Assembly (NCBI GenBank): GCA_965247255.1
Contig: CBDFGS010000008.1
Span: forward strand, 450,002-514,001
Direction of reading: 5' to 3'
DNA length: 64,000 nt
From: CBDFGS01 sp965247255
GTDB lineage: Bacteria > Chloroflexota > Dehalococcoidia > Lucifugimonadales > CAUZJF01
The notes beneath the pieces are model-generated. The model worked only from the letters and a program-made list of their open reading frames with translations. It was not told the origin of the DNA and ran no database searches. Shown here in pieces: positions 50,144-59,001 of this stretch (positions within the stretch are counted from its first letter, which is position 1; each line of letters opens with the position of its first letter). The position numbers were made by a program, and so were the translations under genes.

Positions 50144-51015
50144 TCATCGCAAAGCCTTCTCAATGAAGTCGAACGTTTCCATAGTGGAGACGGGCGTCCC
50201 AGGCGCGAATCGTCCCGTTCGCTTCTCGAAGCTCGCGAGAGAATCCCCTCGGCGGAGGACATACAAGGGCGCCACAGGGCAGGGTTCACCTGCAATGCAC
50301 AGTCCTTCCGAGATTATCGCCTCTACGTAGACGTCTTCCGGCAACTGCAAATGTTGGCCCGCGATTTGGATCACGGACCCCGCAGTATGCGGTCCCCATG
50401 GTGGTGGTCCACGCCGTGCTTTGACCTCCTCCCGCTCTTCGCTGGTCACAGTGTCTTGGGATGAACGAGGCTCTGGTATGTTCGGCGGGGGAGATGGCAT
50501 AGGTTTTGGGGGTGGTGGTGTTGAAGGTTGAGAGCCACCGGGCGTTCCCAGCAGCGAGGTGTTCCCGTGGGAGCCGCCGTATCGTCGGCCTGTGTCGGCA
50601 TCGAAGGCTACCAGACCCACCGAGAAGTCCTGCCGCTTTTCCTCGGGCACGATGCCGGCGGTGCGCCAGGAGCCTTGGGCCTCGACTACCCACACTAGCC
50701 AGTCCGGGTCCTTTGTCGCCGAGCTTGACCCTCGCATCGCATCGAACTCGCTTCTCCCCATAAGACGAACAACCGGCGAGTGGGGTTTGCCAGTGACATT
50801 GAGTTCGGGGACGGCGAAGCTCAGATAGGCCAACCCAAGCCGAGCGGCCAATAGTTCCGAGATTCGCGGCCCCTGCTCACTGGCCGCGGGCCGGTGCTCC
50901 TCCCCCAGCGCGCGCCACACGGAGTGCGTCACGGCGGGGTCCGTCATGATGCCCCGCGAGAGCTCTCCCGACTCCAACCAGAAGGCCCGCACCACGGACG
51001 TGCCGTCGGCGAGCC
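50144..51015 (-). pseudogene. Gene of unknown function, C-terminal part, interrupted by IS1380
   Basis: About 290 residues run from LADGTSVVRAFWLESGELSR to the stop after TMETFDFIEKALR. There is a central globular part (SPVVRLMGRSEFDAMRGSSS, DWLVWVVEAQGSWRTAGIVP), a Pro-rich linker (STPPPPKPMPSPPPNIPEPR) and a C-terminal part with QLPEDVYVEAIISEGLCIAG. The N-terminal 29 codons lie beyond the IS1380 copy at 52735-52823; joined, they give 318 residues in frame. No family recognised. Before the insertion it was probably functional. Confidence 0.7.
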
Positions 51016-52734
51016 TAAACCCGAATCCACCGAGGGAGGGCGTTTGGTTAGCATCCTGAAGTGGCCAGAGGGTGCTCCTCTGAATCTGGGATAATGGTTT
51101 TGCAACAGCAAAACAGTCCCAGAGAAGGAGCACCCAATAGATGCTACCACGCAACCACCCCGACCGTATCCGTATCGTCTTTGACGATCACCGCCTGGTG
51201 GCCAATGCCGGTCTGCTCCTGCCGGCCACCCTCGCCCGGCATCTGGGCCTGGGGGAACTCGTTGACCATCACCTTGACCTAGGCGGCGCGCCGGGGCGGG
51301 CCAACACCGGAGACAAGCTGATGACCCTGGTGGCCTCAGCCATGGCCGGCGGCGACTGCATCGACGACGCCGATGTGTTGCGCACCGGGGGGACGGCCTG
51401 CACCCTGGGCGGCACGGTCAAGGCGCCATCCACCCTGGGCACCTTCCTGCGCAGCTTCCGGTGGGGCCACGTCCGCCAGCTGGACCGGGTGAGCCGGGAG
51501 CTGCTGGCCCGGGCCTGGGCCGCTGGGGCCGGACCCGGCGACGCGCCGTTCACCATCGACCTCGATTCCACCATCTGCGAGACCTACGGACTGGCCAAGG
51601 AGGGCGCCCGCCACCACGGCTATACCGGCAAGCGGGGCTACCACCCGCTGCTGGCCATCGCCGCCGGCACCGGAGACGTGCTGATGTCCCGGCTGCGCGA
51701 GGGCCGGGCCAACACCGCCCGCGGCGCCGCCCACTTCCTGCGGGAGACGGTGGGACGGGTGCGCTACGCCGGGGCCAACGGACGACTCACGCTACGGGCC
51801 GACAGCGGGTTCTACACTCATGGCGTGGTATCCGTCTGCCGCAAGATGGATGTCCGCTTCTCCATCACCATCCGCCAGCACAAGAGCCTGCGCAATCTCA
51901 TCGAGGCGATACCCGAGGATGCCTGGACTCCCATTCCCTACTGGATGGACGGCGCCGCCGATGTGGCCGAGACCACCTGCACTCCCTTCCAGAGTGAACC
52001 TGACGCCGCGCCGGTGCGGCTCATCGTCCGGCGTGTGAAGCCCACGCCCGGTTCCCAGCTGGCCCTCTTCGCCACCTACAGCTATCACGGCTTCATCACC
52101 GACCGGGACGGGGAGATGCTCGAACTGGAGGCCGACCATCGCCGCCACGCCGAGATCGAGAATGCCATCCGAGACCTCAAGCACGGTGTGGGGTTGAACC
52201 ATCTCCCCTCGGGCCGCTTCGCCGCCAACGCCGCCTGGCTGGCGGTACAGGTGATGGCCCACAACATCGCCCGCTGGACAGCGCGCATCGGTCTGGGCGA
52301 GCAGGTGGTGACCACTAAGACCCTCCGGCGGCGGTTCTTCTCCCTGGCCGGACGGATCACCCGCTCGGCGCGTCGCCTCACACTGCATCTGCCACAGCGC
52401 TGGCCTTGGGAAGCCCAGTTCGATCGTGCCCTGGCCCGATTGCGCGCCCTGCCACTCCCTGCCTGACGGCGGCGGCGGCAACCGGCCGCCATCCGGCCAA
52501 CCGAACGTCCCCGCGAACTCGCGCCAGTCCGGTCTGCGAGTGCCTCTAGCTGCGTCCTCTCCTCGCTATCTCGCCCTGACCAACATTCGCAGACGGTCAC
52601 AAAGTCTCCCCGCGGCAACTGAAGACAGACACCGGCCCCCCTCTACCCCAAATCGTGCCCGGACCATCGCCCTCCCTTGCCCCTATCGCCCGTTCCGCTG
52701 CTGCATAGTCATCCCTTCGGTGGATTTGGGCTAA
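51016..52734 (+). mobile_element. IS1380-family element, copy 2, with target duplication
   Basis: The ends are TAAACCCGAATCCACCGAGG (left) and the reverse complement of TTAGCCCAAATCCACCGAAG (right). The 4-bp repeat AGCC occurs at 51012-51015 and 52735-52738. Removing the element plus one AGCC restores a continuous 319-codon frame on the minus strand. The 1719-bp length is close to copy 1. Confidence 0.92.
51141..52466 (+). CDS. IS1380-family transposase, copy 2
   Basis: The 441-residue transposase is full length, with catalytic regions FTIDLDSTICETYGLAKEG, LTLRADSGFYTHGVVSVCRK and DHRRHAEIENAIRDLKHG. It matches copy 1 over its whole length with scattered substitutions (for example VGVLGCVVKA versus ACTLGGTVKA). 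Because its element has a clean target duplication, this copy is the better candidate for an active one. Confidence 0.95.
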   Translation: MLPRNHPDRIRIVFDDHRLVANAGLLLPATLARHLGLGELVDHHLDLGGAPGRANTGDKLMTLVASAMAGGDCIDDADVLRTGGTACTLGGTVKAPSTLGTFLRSFRWGHVRQLDRVSRELLARAWAAGAGPGDAPFTIDLDSTICETYGLAKEGARHHGYTGKRGYHPLLAIAAGTGDVLMSRLREGRANTARGAAHFLRETVGRVRYAGANGRLTLRADSGFYTHGVVSVCRKMDVRFSITIRQHKSLRNLIEAIPEDAWTPIPYWMDGAADVAETTCTPFQSEPDAAPVRLIVRRVKPTPGSQLALFATYSYHGFITDRDGEMLELEADHRRHAEIENAIRDLKHGVGLNHLPSGRFAANAAWLAVQVMAHNIARWTARIGLGEQVVTTKTLRRRFFSLAGRITRSARRLTLHLPQRWPWEAQFDRALARLRALPLPA

Positions 52735-52823
52735 AGCCAAGCTCCTATAAAGTCACTGCTCGCCGTGCCAAAGGCACTTCCGGCGCCACCTCGACTCGAG
52801 TCGACAGATCCGGTTGAAGGCAT
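52735..52823 (-). pseudogene. N-terminal exon-like stub of the IS1380-interrupted gene
   Basis: From ATG 52823 the minus strand reads MPSTGSVDSSRGGAGSAFGT then ASSDFIGAW and enters the IS at AGCC. GAGGACTGGCACG before the ATG is a weak ribosome site. A competing frame here (FEDWHDAFNRICRLESRWRR) also looks protein-like, so the N-terminus is less certain than the join itself. Confidence 0.5.
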
Positions 52824-52883
52824 CGTGCCAGTCCTCGAAGGGGTCAGACCCGGGCCGAGGTGGCCCGGTATTCATCATCGCAG

Positions 52884-53679
52884 TCCTCGAACAGGTAGTG
52901 GGACTGAAGCTCGGAGAACACCCTGGTCCGCTGCCGGCGACCATCTCCCAGGATTCTGGCTACCGCGAGCGTGGTGTTGTCGTAGAGGATGCTCTGAGGC
53001 ACTCCGCCCAGGAACGCGAAGGCGGAGACGTGTCCGTCGCAGAATGACTCCGTCGTCTCTGCGGGATACGCCTTCACATAGCACCCGTCGCTGTGAGGGA
53101 GGTCCAGGGCGAAGTAGTGGGCTTTGCGTTCCACTCCGCCGATGACCACCCACGCTTCGCCAAAGTCACACTGGGCATGTCCCGGGGAATGGGACAGTGG
53201 TACGAACATCTCTCGGGTCCGACGACGGCGTTCTCGAACGTAGTCTTTGACTATCGTGTACTTGCCGGGGAAGCCGTGTTCGTCTCTGAGCCGTTCGTAG
53301 ATACGCTTGGCGGTGTGACGCTGCTTCTTCGGTGAGGTCAGATCCTGCTCCAGGATCTGGTCCATCACACCCTTATATGGATCGAGCTTCGGTCTGCGAG
53401 CCGGTCGTTGCCGTCGATACCCTGGGGGCACGGAGTACTCGAGCATCTTGCGCACCGTGTCCCGGTGTAGCCCGAACACTCGGGCCGCCTCTCGGACGCT
53501 CATCCCTTCGACGAAACAAGCCTTGCGAACACGGAGGTAAATACCCACCTTGTACATCCAATCCACCTTCAGTCAGGTTCGGTCGTTCCTGATTGAAGGC
53601 GACAGGCGGTACGCTTTTCAAGCGCCACATCTCAGCTCTTGAGCCGCCCTGGCGGTACATTATCTCTCCGCCATTCACA
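52884..53679 (-). pseudogene. IS21 fragment with truncated istA
   Basis: The right IS21 terminus (ending TTCACA at 53679) and the first about 225 codons of IstA (start 53566; MSVREAARVFGLHRDTVRKM, HAQCDFGEAWVVIGGVERKA) remain. The homology stops at 52884 after ELQSHYLFED. The DDE domain is cut after the second Asp and IstB is absent. Parts of it are nearly identical to 14.45-14.8 kb while the first 100 codons differ more, hinting at recombination between divergent copies. Confidence 0.9.
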
Positions 53680-54328
53680 GATTCCGCCGATAGCCTCCGT
53701 GAACACCCAGCATAGTCATGAAGGGATGTACGTCGGAGATGACCACATGCCCTCCAGGCCGGACGACCCGCCCGATCTCACGTATTGGCGGCCCCAGGTC
53801 GGAGCAGTGCGTCAACGCCAGCGTACAGACAGTTAGATCCATCTCTCCATCCGAAAGGGGAATCGCCGTCAGGTCTGCAGTCTGGAAATGGGCCGCAGGC
53901 ACTTCCGCCATAGCAAGCCTCAGCATCTCAGCCGTAGAGTCGATACCAGTAACCCGGTGGCCTAGCGACGCCAGATACTTAGCGTGCCTCCCGGTGCCGC
54001 AGGCCGCGTCCAGCGCTGCACCCACCGGATAGCGTTCGAGAAGTCCGCGCACAACAGGCTCCTCGGCGAGAAACATTGGATTATTGGAGTCGTCGTAAGT
54101 AGCAGCCCATTCGGCATATCCGGCTGTGACTGTCCGTTCGCTCGCAGCCATCGGGTTTGTCCAAGGCTCCTCTTCGATCTGGCTGGCCATCTCGACAATC
54201 TTCCGCGTTCTGGCCGTGACAGTCGCCGGATCGGACATCCAAGATCGCAGGATTGCAAGACCCTCCAACCCGAGGATGAAGTCGCCAAATGTTGCTTGCT
54301 CAGGCATCCATTCATCTCCTCTAACCAT
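53680..54328 (-). pseudogene. SAM-dependent methyltransferase truncated by IS21
   Basis: About 216 residues remain, with the class I methyltransferase core: AALDAACGTGRHAKYLASLG (motif I), VTGIDSTAEMLRLAMAEVP (motif II), MDLTVCTLALTHCSDLGPPI (motif IV) and RVVRPGGHVVISDVHPFM (motif VI). It reads into the IS21 terminus after GVHGGYRRN and stops there. Relatives continue for roughly 50-80 residues, so the last strands are missing. The N-terminal 70 residues are helical and may bind the substrate. The start could be GTG/ATG 54328 or MPEQAT at 54307. Confidence 0.8.
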
Positions 54329-54342
54329 TGGCGTTCAATTCA

Positions 54343-55098
54343 CTAGACTGCCACTTCCAGTAGCAGGGCAATAGGCTCATACTCCTCCTTCTGCACAATC
54401 CGCTCAGTCGTAAGCTCTCCATCCCTGCCCAGAAGCTTGTAGGCACCTGCTCCCACCTTGGATGTGATCACTCGATACATCCCGTCGACCACCTCTATGG
54501 CACAGTTGCCGTCGACAGCAACACCCACGCCCGAGTACTTGCGCACAGTCTGCTCGAAGGCCTCCCTGCGCTTCATGCCGAGGGACTCCCCGTCGAAGTG
54601 GGGACAGACGAGGGTGTCGATCAGGCCCATTCCCCTCACCCTGATGTATCTCCAACTGTCGGGACGATAGAAGGCCATGGAGTCGCTGTGTCCCCAACTG
54701 AACCAACAGATACACCCAGCGCTCAGCCCGGACAGGACGACCCCTCTCCTGTAAGCCTCGCTCAAGACCCTGTCCACTCCCAGCTTTCGCCAACGTCTCA
54801 TCATCTTCAGGGTATTCCCACCACCGACGTAAACCAGGTCGGCGGAGAGAATCTTCCTTTCGAGCTCCTTTGTTGTTGGACTGACCCCGAGTAGATAGAG
54901 CACGTCGGTCTCGCAGCCCAACTCTTGACCATACACCTCTTGAAACGACTGCCAGTACTCTGGCGAGTCTCCGCTTGCGGTAGGGATGAAGAGAGCGTTT
55001 GGGCGGTCCTTGCCAGTTAGGGACACGACCTCCTTATCGATGGCAAGCGTTTCGCGCTCGGCCATCTCTCCTCCGCCTATAGCGACAAGCTTGCCCAT
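54343..55098 (-). CDS. Peptidase E-like (S51 family) protein
   Basis: The 251-residue protein resembles dipeptidase E, which removes N-terminal Asp from short peptides. It begins MGKLVAIGGGEMAERETLAI. The nucleophile elbow is VVLSGLSAGCICWFSWG with the serine near residue 120. Other marks are NALFIPTASGDSPEYWQSF, ADLVYVGGGNTLKMMRRWRK, VCPHFDGE (candidate His) and VAVDGNCAIEVVDG. The Ser-His-Glu/Asp elements are all present. Cytoplasmic, no signal. It is followed closely (15 bases) by the truncated methyltransferase, so they may have shared a transcript. Confidence 0.88.
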   Translation of the reverse strand: MGKLVAIGGGEMAERETLAIDKEVVSLTGKDRPNALFIPTASGDSPEYWQSFQEVYGQELGCETDVLYLLGVSPTTKELERKILSADLVYVGGGNTLKMMRRWRKLGVDRVLSEAYRRGVVLSGLSAGCICWFSWGHSDSMAFYRPDSWRYIRVRGMGLIDTLVCPHFDGESLGMKRREAFEQTVRKYSGVGVAVDGNCAIEVVDGMYRVITSKVGAGAYKLLGRDGELTTERIVQKEEYEPIALLLEVAV

Positions 55099-55126
55099 AT
55101 TCGAAGACCCTCTCTGTCGTCGCGTT

Positions 55127-56495
55127 GGAGGTTACGTCAATAGGTGTGTAAACGACATCAGGCGGCGACCTTCTCAGCCGTTGTCTCAGAGACGATCCCA
55201 TCCACGTATTGAGCGCCGAGATAGACGTCTTCGATCAACTCAGGGGCCTTGAGACGCCTGAAGCGCTGTTCGGCGACCATCAACATTTTCCAGATCACCG
55301 CTATCGCCCGATCGACCCTCTTGTAGCGCTTGGCGGCATCGGTCCGAAGCCTGAGGGCCGCGAAGGGTGATTCTACCGGGTTCGTCGTGCGAAGGTGCCC
55401 CCAGTGCTCCTTTGGGAAGTCATAGAAGGTGACCATGCGGTCCCAGTCCCGCTCCAAGGCCTCTGAGGCCGCCTCGTAGGAATGGTCGCCGCACCACCTG
55501 GTGAACACCGTCCTGAGCCGCTCAGCCTCTGTCCGAGTCGGCGCGTAGGGGATAGTACGCAGCATGAGCTTGGCCTGGTCCTGTTGTCGCTTTGGAAGCT
55601 TGGCGAGCACGTTTACGATCTTGTGGTTCCAGCAGCGTTGCTCTGCCGCCTGAGGATAGACGTTGCGCAGAGCTCCCCAGATGCCCAGGTGTCCGTCTCC
55701 AACCACCAGCCTCGGGCAGCTCAAGCCCCGGCGCTTGATGTCTCTGAGCACCTCGGACCAGTTCTCTGTGGACTCCCTGTATCCGGGAACAGCGCTCACC
55801 ACCACCTTGCTCCCGTCGCTCAGGGCCGCCATCACCACCAGTACCGCCGCCTTCTCCTTCTCAAGACCAGCCTTGACGTAGACTCCATCCACCCACATGT
55901 AGACCACTTCAAGGTCATCGAGGGGCCGGCTGCGCCATTGGGCAAGCTCATCGTTCCACTTGGACTTCAACCGGGCCACCGTGCTCGCCGATACCGGTGC
56001 GTCCTCTCCCAGCAGCCCCCGCAAAGCCAGATCGAAGTCGCCTTCGGATAGACCGTGCAGGTACAACTGGGGGATCAACTCAGCAACCTTCCTGGTCCTG
56101 TTGACGAACAGCGGCAGCAGCCGGCTCTCGAATTGCTCCTCGGTATCGCGGACTCGTGGCCGCCTCAGCTGTATCGTTCCCGAACTCAGCGTAAGCCTCC
56201 GGGCTCTGCCGTATCCGTTCCGATAGCCGGTATCGTTGTCCGAGTCGGATCTGAGCGCCGACTTCGCCCTTCCCAGAAACGCCGTCACCTCCTCCTCCAG
56301 CAACTCCTGGATCAGCCTCTGGACCTGGCTTCGCACCCAATCCTCCAACTGCTCCCACTCCGGCCTTGACTCCGACCTACTCTCAGTGCTTTCCTTCCTC
56401 ATGGGCGGTGTATCTCCTCTCTTGGGCCTCGAGCCCGTGTTGTTCAGAGAGAGGGTACACCGCCTGACTGTTTACACACTTTTTGAGGGTACCTC
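55127..56495 (-). mobile_element. IS256-family element, copy 2, with target duplication
   Basis: The ends match copy 1: left GGAGGTTACGTCAATAGG, right (reverse complement) GAGGTACCCTCAAAAAGTGT. The 8-bp repeat GTCGCGTT flanks it at 55119-55126 and 56496-56503, the size expected for IS256. Insertion is intergenic, upstream of the peptidase E-like gene, and may have separated it from its promoter. Confidence 0.93.
55158..56402 (-). CDS. IS256-family transposase, copy 2
   Basis: The 414-residue transposase is nearly identical to the one at 1236 and carries the same catalytic blocks (YMWVDGVYVK, VVGDGHLGIW, SPFAALRLRTDAAKRYK). Differences cluster at the very C-terminus (QYVDGIVSETTAEKVAA versus QYADGIAIESTAEKVAA). 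It is intact, and the surrounding target duplication shows it arrived by normal transposition. Confidence 0.95.
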   Translation of the reverse strand: MRKESTESRSESRPEWEQLEDWVRSQVQRLIQELLEEEVTAFLGRAKSALRSDSDNDTGYRNGYGRARRLTLSSGTIQLRRPRVRDTEEQFESRLLPLFVNRTRKVAELIPQLYLHGLSEGDFDLALRGLLGEDAPVSASTVARLKSKWNDELAQWRSRPLDDLEVVYMWVDGVYVKAGLEKEKAAVLVVMAALSDGSKVVVSAVPGYRESTENWSEVLRDIKRRGLSCPRLVVGDGHLGIWGALRNVYPQAAEQRCWNHKIVNVLAKLPKRQQDQAKLMLRTIPYAPTRTEAERLRTVFTRWCGDHSYEAASEALERDWDRMVTFYDFPKEHWGHLRTTNPVESPFAALRLRTDAAKRYKRVDRAIAVIWKMLMVAEQRFRRLKAPELIEDVYLGAQYVDGIVSETTAEKVAA

Positions 56496-56587
56496 GTCGC
56501 GTTCCTCGCGATTCAGTCACATGGCCGACAGCAGACGTCACCTAATGTGTCCTACTTGTAGGCCCGACTTTCTCGTCTTGCTGCCCA

Positions 56588-57583
56588 TCACGACAGTCCC
56601 GTGCGCTGGGCGATCCACTCGCGTGCAACTACGCCCTGCGCATCCTGGAATGCACGCAGCGTGGGTAGGCCGGGAGGTGGCGGCTGCACGGCCTGGTGTG
56701 TGAAGTATCCAGCCAGCGCCACAACAGCCGCCGTAATGGCTTCACTATTGGCGGTGCTGCATGCGGAGTGTCTGGAGATGACCTCCTCTGGAAGAGGACC
56801 ACCCTGCATCGTCACGCTCGGTGCGAAACCGACAACGTCCAGCCACGGAGGACCGACGAGCGCATGGGGCCAGTCGACGAACAGGGTACGCTGAGACGTG
56901 AGCAGGATGTTGTCTGCACGGATGTCGTTGTTGAGCAGCGTGTCGCCCTCGAGTGCGCGCCCGACATTGTCCTCAATCGCTACCAACGCCTCTATATGAC
57001 GGCGCGACCACTCGTCCACGCAGTCCAGCCGGGACGGTTGCTCCCCCTGGAGTCGCCGCCAGCCCCGGACGAACCGATCGCCGGCCGCCCCTATCACGGC
57101 GGCTGGCAACGGCGACGGCGTCAGCAATAGGCTCAAATCCTCCATGGCTGCGACGACTCGGTCCAACTCTTCTACAGACCACGGTTGCATCGGGTGGCGG
57201 CCGTCCACGTCCTCGAAGACCAGCACTACCCAACCGCCTTCGCCTTCGTCGTAAGACCACAGCAGTCGTGGAACCGGCGCGGCACCTGGCAGGGCGGTCA
57301 CTATCTTGATCTCGCGCCGGTGAATCCTGGGTGCGTCGGCGTTGGGTTCAGGACCGACCGCCTTGACGAAGACACGGCGGCCGTTATTCGTGGTCAGGCG
57401 CGCCGCCATGCCGGGGGAGAAGCCCGTAGGCTGAGTAACTGCGCCGACGACCGCACCACCCAGCCACCGCTCAGTCTCGCTACGGACGCGCCCGGGCATG
57501 TCTGACCAATCAAGTCTTACGCCTCGATCGGGCGGCGGCACCCCCACACCCTTCCCTGTCCCTGACTCCACCGGACTTGTCAT
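56588..57583 (-). CDS. Aminoglycoside phosphotransferase-like kinase
   Basis: The 331-residue protein belongs to the APH/choline-kinase-like superfamily, which transfers ATP phosphate to aminoglycosides or other small molecules. GWVVLVFEDVDGRHPMQPW is the hinge, GDTLLNNDIRADNILLTSQR the catalytic loop, and TLFVDWPHALVGPPWLDV the metal-binding segment. The first is H-x-D-like but reads NNDIRADN, so Asn replaces the usual His. The start at 57583 overlaps the upstream methyltransferase stop (ATGA), with CTCTGGAGC before it. The leader/attenuator upstream suggests antibiotic-responsive expression, but the substrate is unproven. Confidence 0.82.
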   Translation of the reverse strand: MTSPVESGTGKGVGVPPPDRGVRLDWSDMPGRVRSETERWLGGAVVGAVTQPTGFSPGMAARLTTNNGRRVFVKAVGPEPNADAPRIHRREIKIVTALPGAAPVPRLLWSYDEGEGGWVVLVFEDVDGRHPMQPWSVEELDRVVAAMEDLSLLLTPSPLPAAVIGAAGDRFVRGWRRLQGEQPSRLDCVDEWSRRHIEALVAIEDNVGRALEGDTLLNNDIRADNILLTSQRTLFVDWPHALVGPPWLDVVGFAPSVTMQGGPLPEEVISRHSACSTANSEAITAAVVALAGYFTHQAVQPPPPGLPTLRAFQDAQGVVAREWIAQRTGLS

Positions 57584-58323
57584 GCTCCAGAGCCCACCCT
57601 TTCGTAGACGGAGACGCACGAGGGACTCTGCGAGGTAAACGGCGAACGGCGCCAGTCGGCCCACCTATGGCGGAGGCGGAGCCCTGCCAAGCGTGCCATC
57701 AGGTCCAGCTCCGACGGCCACGCGTAGCGCAGTCGCCCTGGATACATTCGGATCCCCTCTTCGGTCATATGCAGGTGTCGGAAGTCCACCACTTGGTTCG
57801 CGGCGTCATGGACCGATACGTCCAGCCAAACGGAGGCCAGGTCGGGCAGGCTCGCACTCAGATGCTGGCCATCATCGAACCTGGAAACGTCAGGGACAAA
57901 GCCGTGGACCAGGAACACGCCTGACTCATTCAGGTGAGACGCAACGTTCGCAAAGCACCTGATCTGCTCGTCCTGGGAAGTGAGCATGAAGAAGGTGTTG
58001 GAGATGACGAAGATGAGCGAGAAGGTGCCCTCCACGTCTACGTCTGCGAAGTCTCCTATGCTAACCGGCACGGTCTCGCCGCCTCGCTTGGCCCAGAGCT
58101 GGTCGACCATCGCCTGGGAAGAGTCTATCCCGTGGACCTCGACCCCTCGGGCGGTGAGGGGAAGCGCATATGTCCCTGTCCCAATGCCTAGCTCCAGAGC
58201 CCGGCCTCCAGCTGCCAGTTCTGCGAGGAGATCGACCCGCTCCGATACGTTTGCCGACCTGTAGAACGAGTCGTAGACTCCAGCGATCCGGTCCCCATAC
58301 GTTGAAGCTGTGTACCCCTTCAC
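57580..58323 (-). CDS. Class I SAM-dependent methyltransferase
   Basis: The 247-residue enzyme has motif I ALELGIGTGTYALPLTARG, motif II VEVHGIDSSQAMVDQLWAKR, motif IV TFSLIFVISNTFFMLTSQDE and HLNESGVFLVHGFVPD after it. The N-terminal YGDRIAGVYDSFYRSANVSE is typical of small-molecule methyltransferases. The GTG start at 58323 is chosen because GGGAAGGAG lies seven bases before it. It is the first gene of a two-gene operon with the APH-like kinase, behind a leader ORF and terminator. Its substrate cannot be told; rRNA methylation is less likely given the small-molecule type. Confidence 0.85.
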   Translation of the reverse strand: MKGYTASTYGDRIAGVYDSFYRSANVSERVDLLAELAAGGRALELGIGTGTYALPLTARGVEVHGIDSSQAMVDQLWAKRGGETVPVSIGDFADVDVEGTFSLIFVISNTFFMLTSQDEQIRCFANVASHLNESGVFLVHGFVPDVSRFDDGQHLSASLPDLASVWLDVSVHDAANQVVDFRHLHMTEEGIRMYPGRLRYAWPSELDLMARLAGLRLRHRWADWRRSPFTSQSPSCVSVYERVGSGA

Positions 58324-58349
58324 GGTTCATCTCCTTCCCAGACGCGCAA

Positions 58350-58380
58350 CAAAAAAAGGCCTCCCGTGTCAGGGAGGCCT
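58350..58380 (-). terminator. Intrinsic terminator in the leader (attenuator)
   Basis: On the minus strand AGGCCTCCC TGACAC GGGAGGCCT is followed by seven T. The stem is perfect. It lies between the leader ORF and the methyltransferase start, so it can stop transcription before the operon. The word GGGGAGG inside the leader ORF can pair with CCTCCC of the left arm, offering a competing antiterminator. Confidence 0.8.
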
Positions 58381-58409
58381 CGATAACTTGGACTATGGAA
58401 GTTAGATCG

Positions 58410-58496
58410 CTAGGTCCTCCCCAACATGAACCGCCACGGCGCCGCAGCCGTGGGAATGTAATTGGCGTTGAACGGGAGGTGGCCGGTGATCTTCAT
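58410..58496 (-). CDS. Candidate 28-residue leader peptide of the attenuator
   Basis: From ATG 58496 the frame encodes MKITGHLPFNANYIPTAAAP followed by WRFMLGRT and a TAG. There is no Shine-Dalgarno sequence; the predicted transcript start is only about 20 bases upstream. The last codons (ATG TTG GGG AGG ACC) contain the GGGGAGG that can pair with the terminator arm. A ribosome reaching the stop would cover it, whereas a ribosome stalled early would leave it free. This is the layout of ribosome-mediated attenuators in front of resistance genes. No experimental support. Confidence 0.55.
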   Translation of the reverse strand: MKITGHLPFNANYIPTAAAPWRFMLGRT

Positions 58497-58525
58497 CATA
58501 CAAATTGCCGATTCAGGTACGGGGT

Positions 58526-58555
58526 ATGGTAGCACACGCCTTTCGGGTTCGGCAA
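58526..58555 (-). promoter_or_regulatory. Promoter of the leader/methyltransferase/APH operon
   Basis: On the minus strand TTGCCG (58550-58555), an 18-bp spacer and TACCAT (58526-58531). The -35 is the same hexamer as the integrase promoter; the -10 is imperfect. It sits 30 bases before the leader ATG. Confidence 0.5.
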
Positions 58556-58770
58556 CTCTTCGCACTGGTTTGGATCCCTAGGACATGTCCTCCATGCGCT
58601 CGCCCGTCCTCCGATAGCTTGATGGGTTCACAGGATTCCAGCCGCAGCTTGAAGACAATCCCACCCACCGCACCCGTTCGACCACTCAGCTAGACTCGAA
58701 CTGTCGGGAGGCCGTCCATCAGTAGAGACCAGGGACACCAGGATGGGTGCGCCCCCCGACCGCATAAAAG

Positions 58771-58800
58771 CAGAACCTTCGAATTGAGGTTCGTTCTGCT
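58771..58800. repeat. Short dispersed hairpin repeat, member C
   Basis: GCAGAAC ... GTTCTGC arms enclose CTTCGAATTGAGGTTC. The inner word TTCG-ATTGAGGTTC recurs at 63.2 kb. It is in a 500-base gap with no gene recognised apart from the operon promoter at 58526-58555. Confidence 0.45.
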
Positions 58801-59001
58801 CCTTGAGTAGGATACAAGATCGTTCTGGGCAGCGGGCATTATCGCATGGATGCCTTCAGTTGTGCTGAGGGACGGTATTGAGATCGTTGGTGCAGTTGGC
58901 CAGAACGGCGGACTTATATTAGGTAAGGGTTAGGCTGCCGAGTCGGCCCTTTGCCCCATACTGATCCCACGAGACATACGACTCTTTGCCAGTACCAGAA
59001 T

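Noticed and set aside
52753..52944. Minus-strand frame reading FEDWHDAFNRICRLESRWRR
   Set aside because: Protein-like, but it has no start of its own, overlaps the IS21 fragment, and competes with the frame that joins exactly across IS1380; left as an ambiguity.
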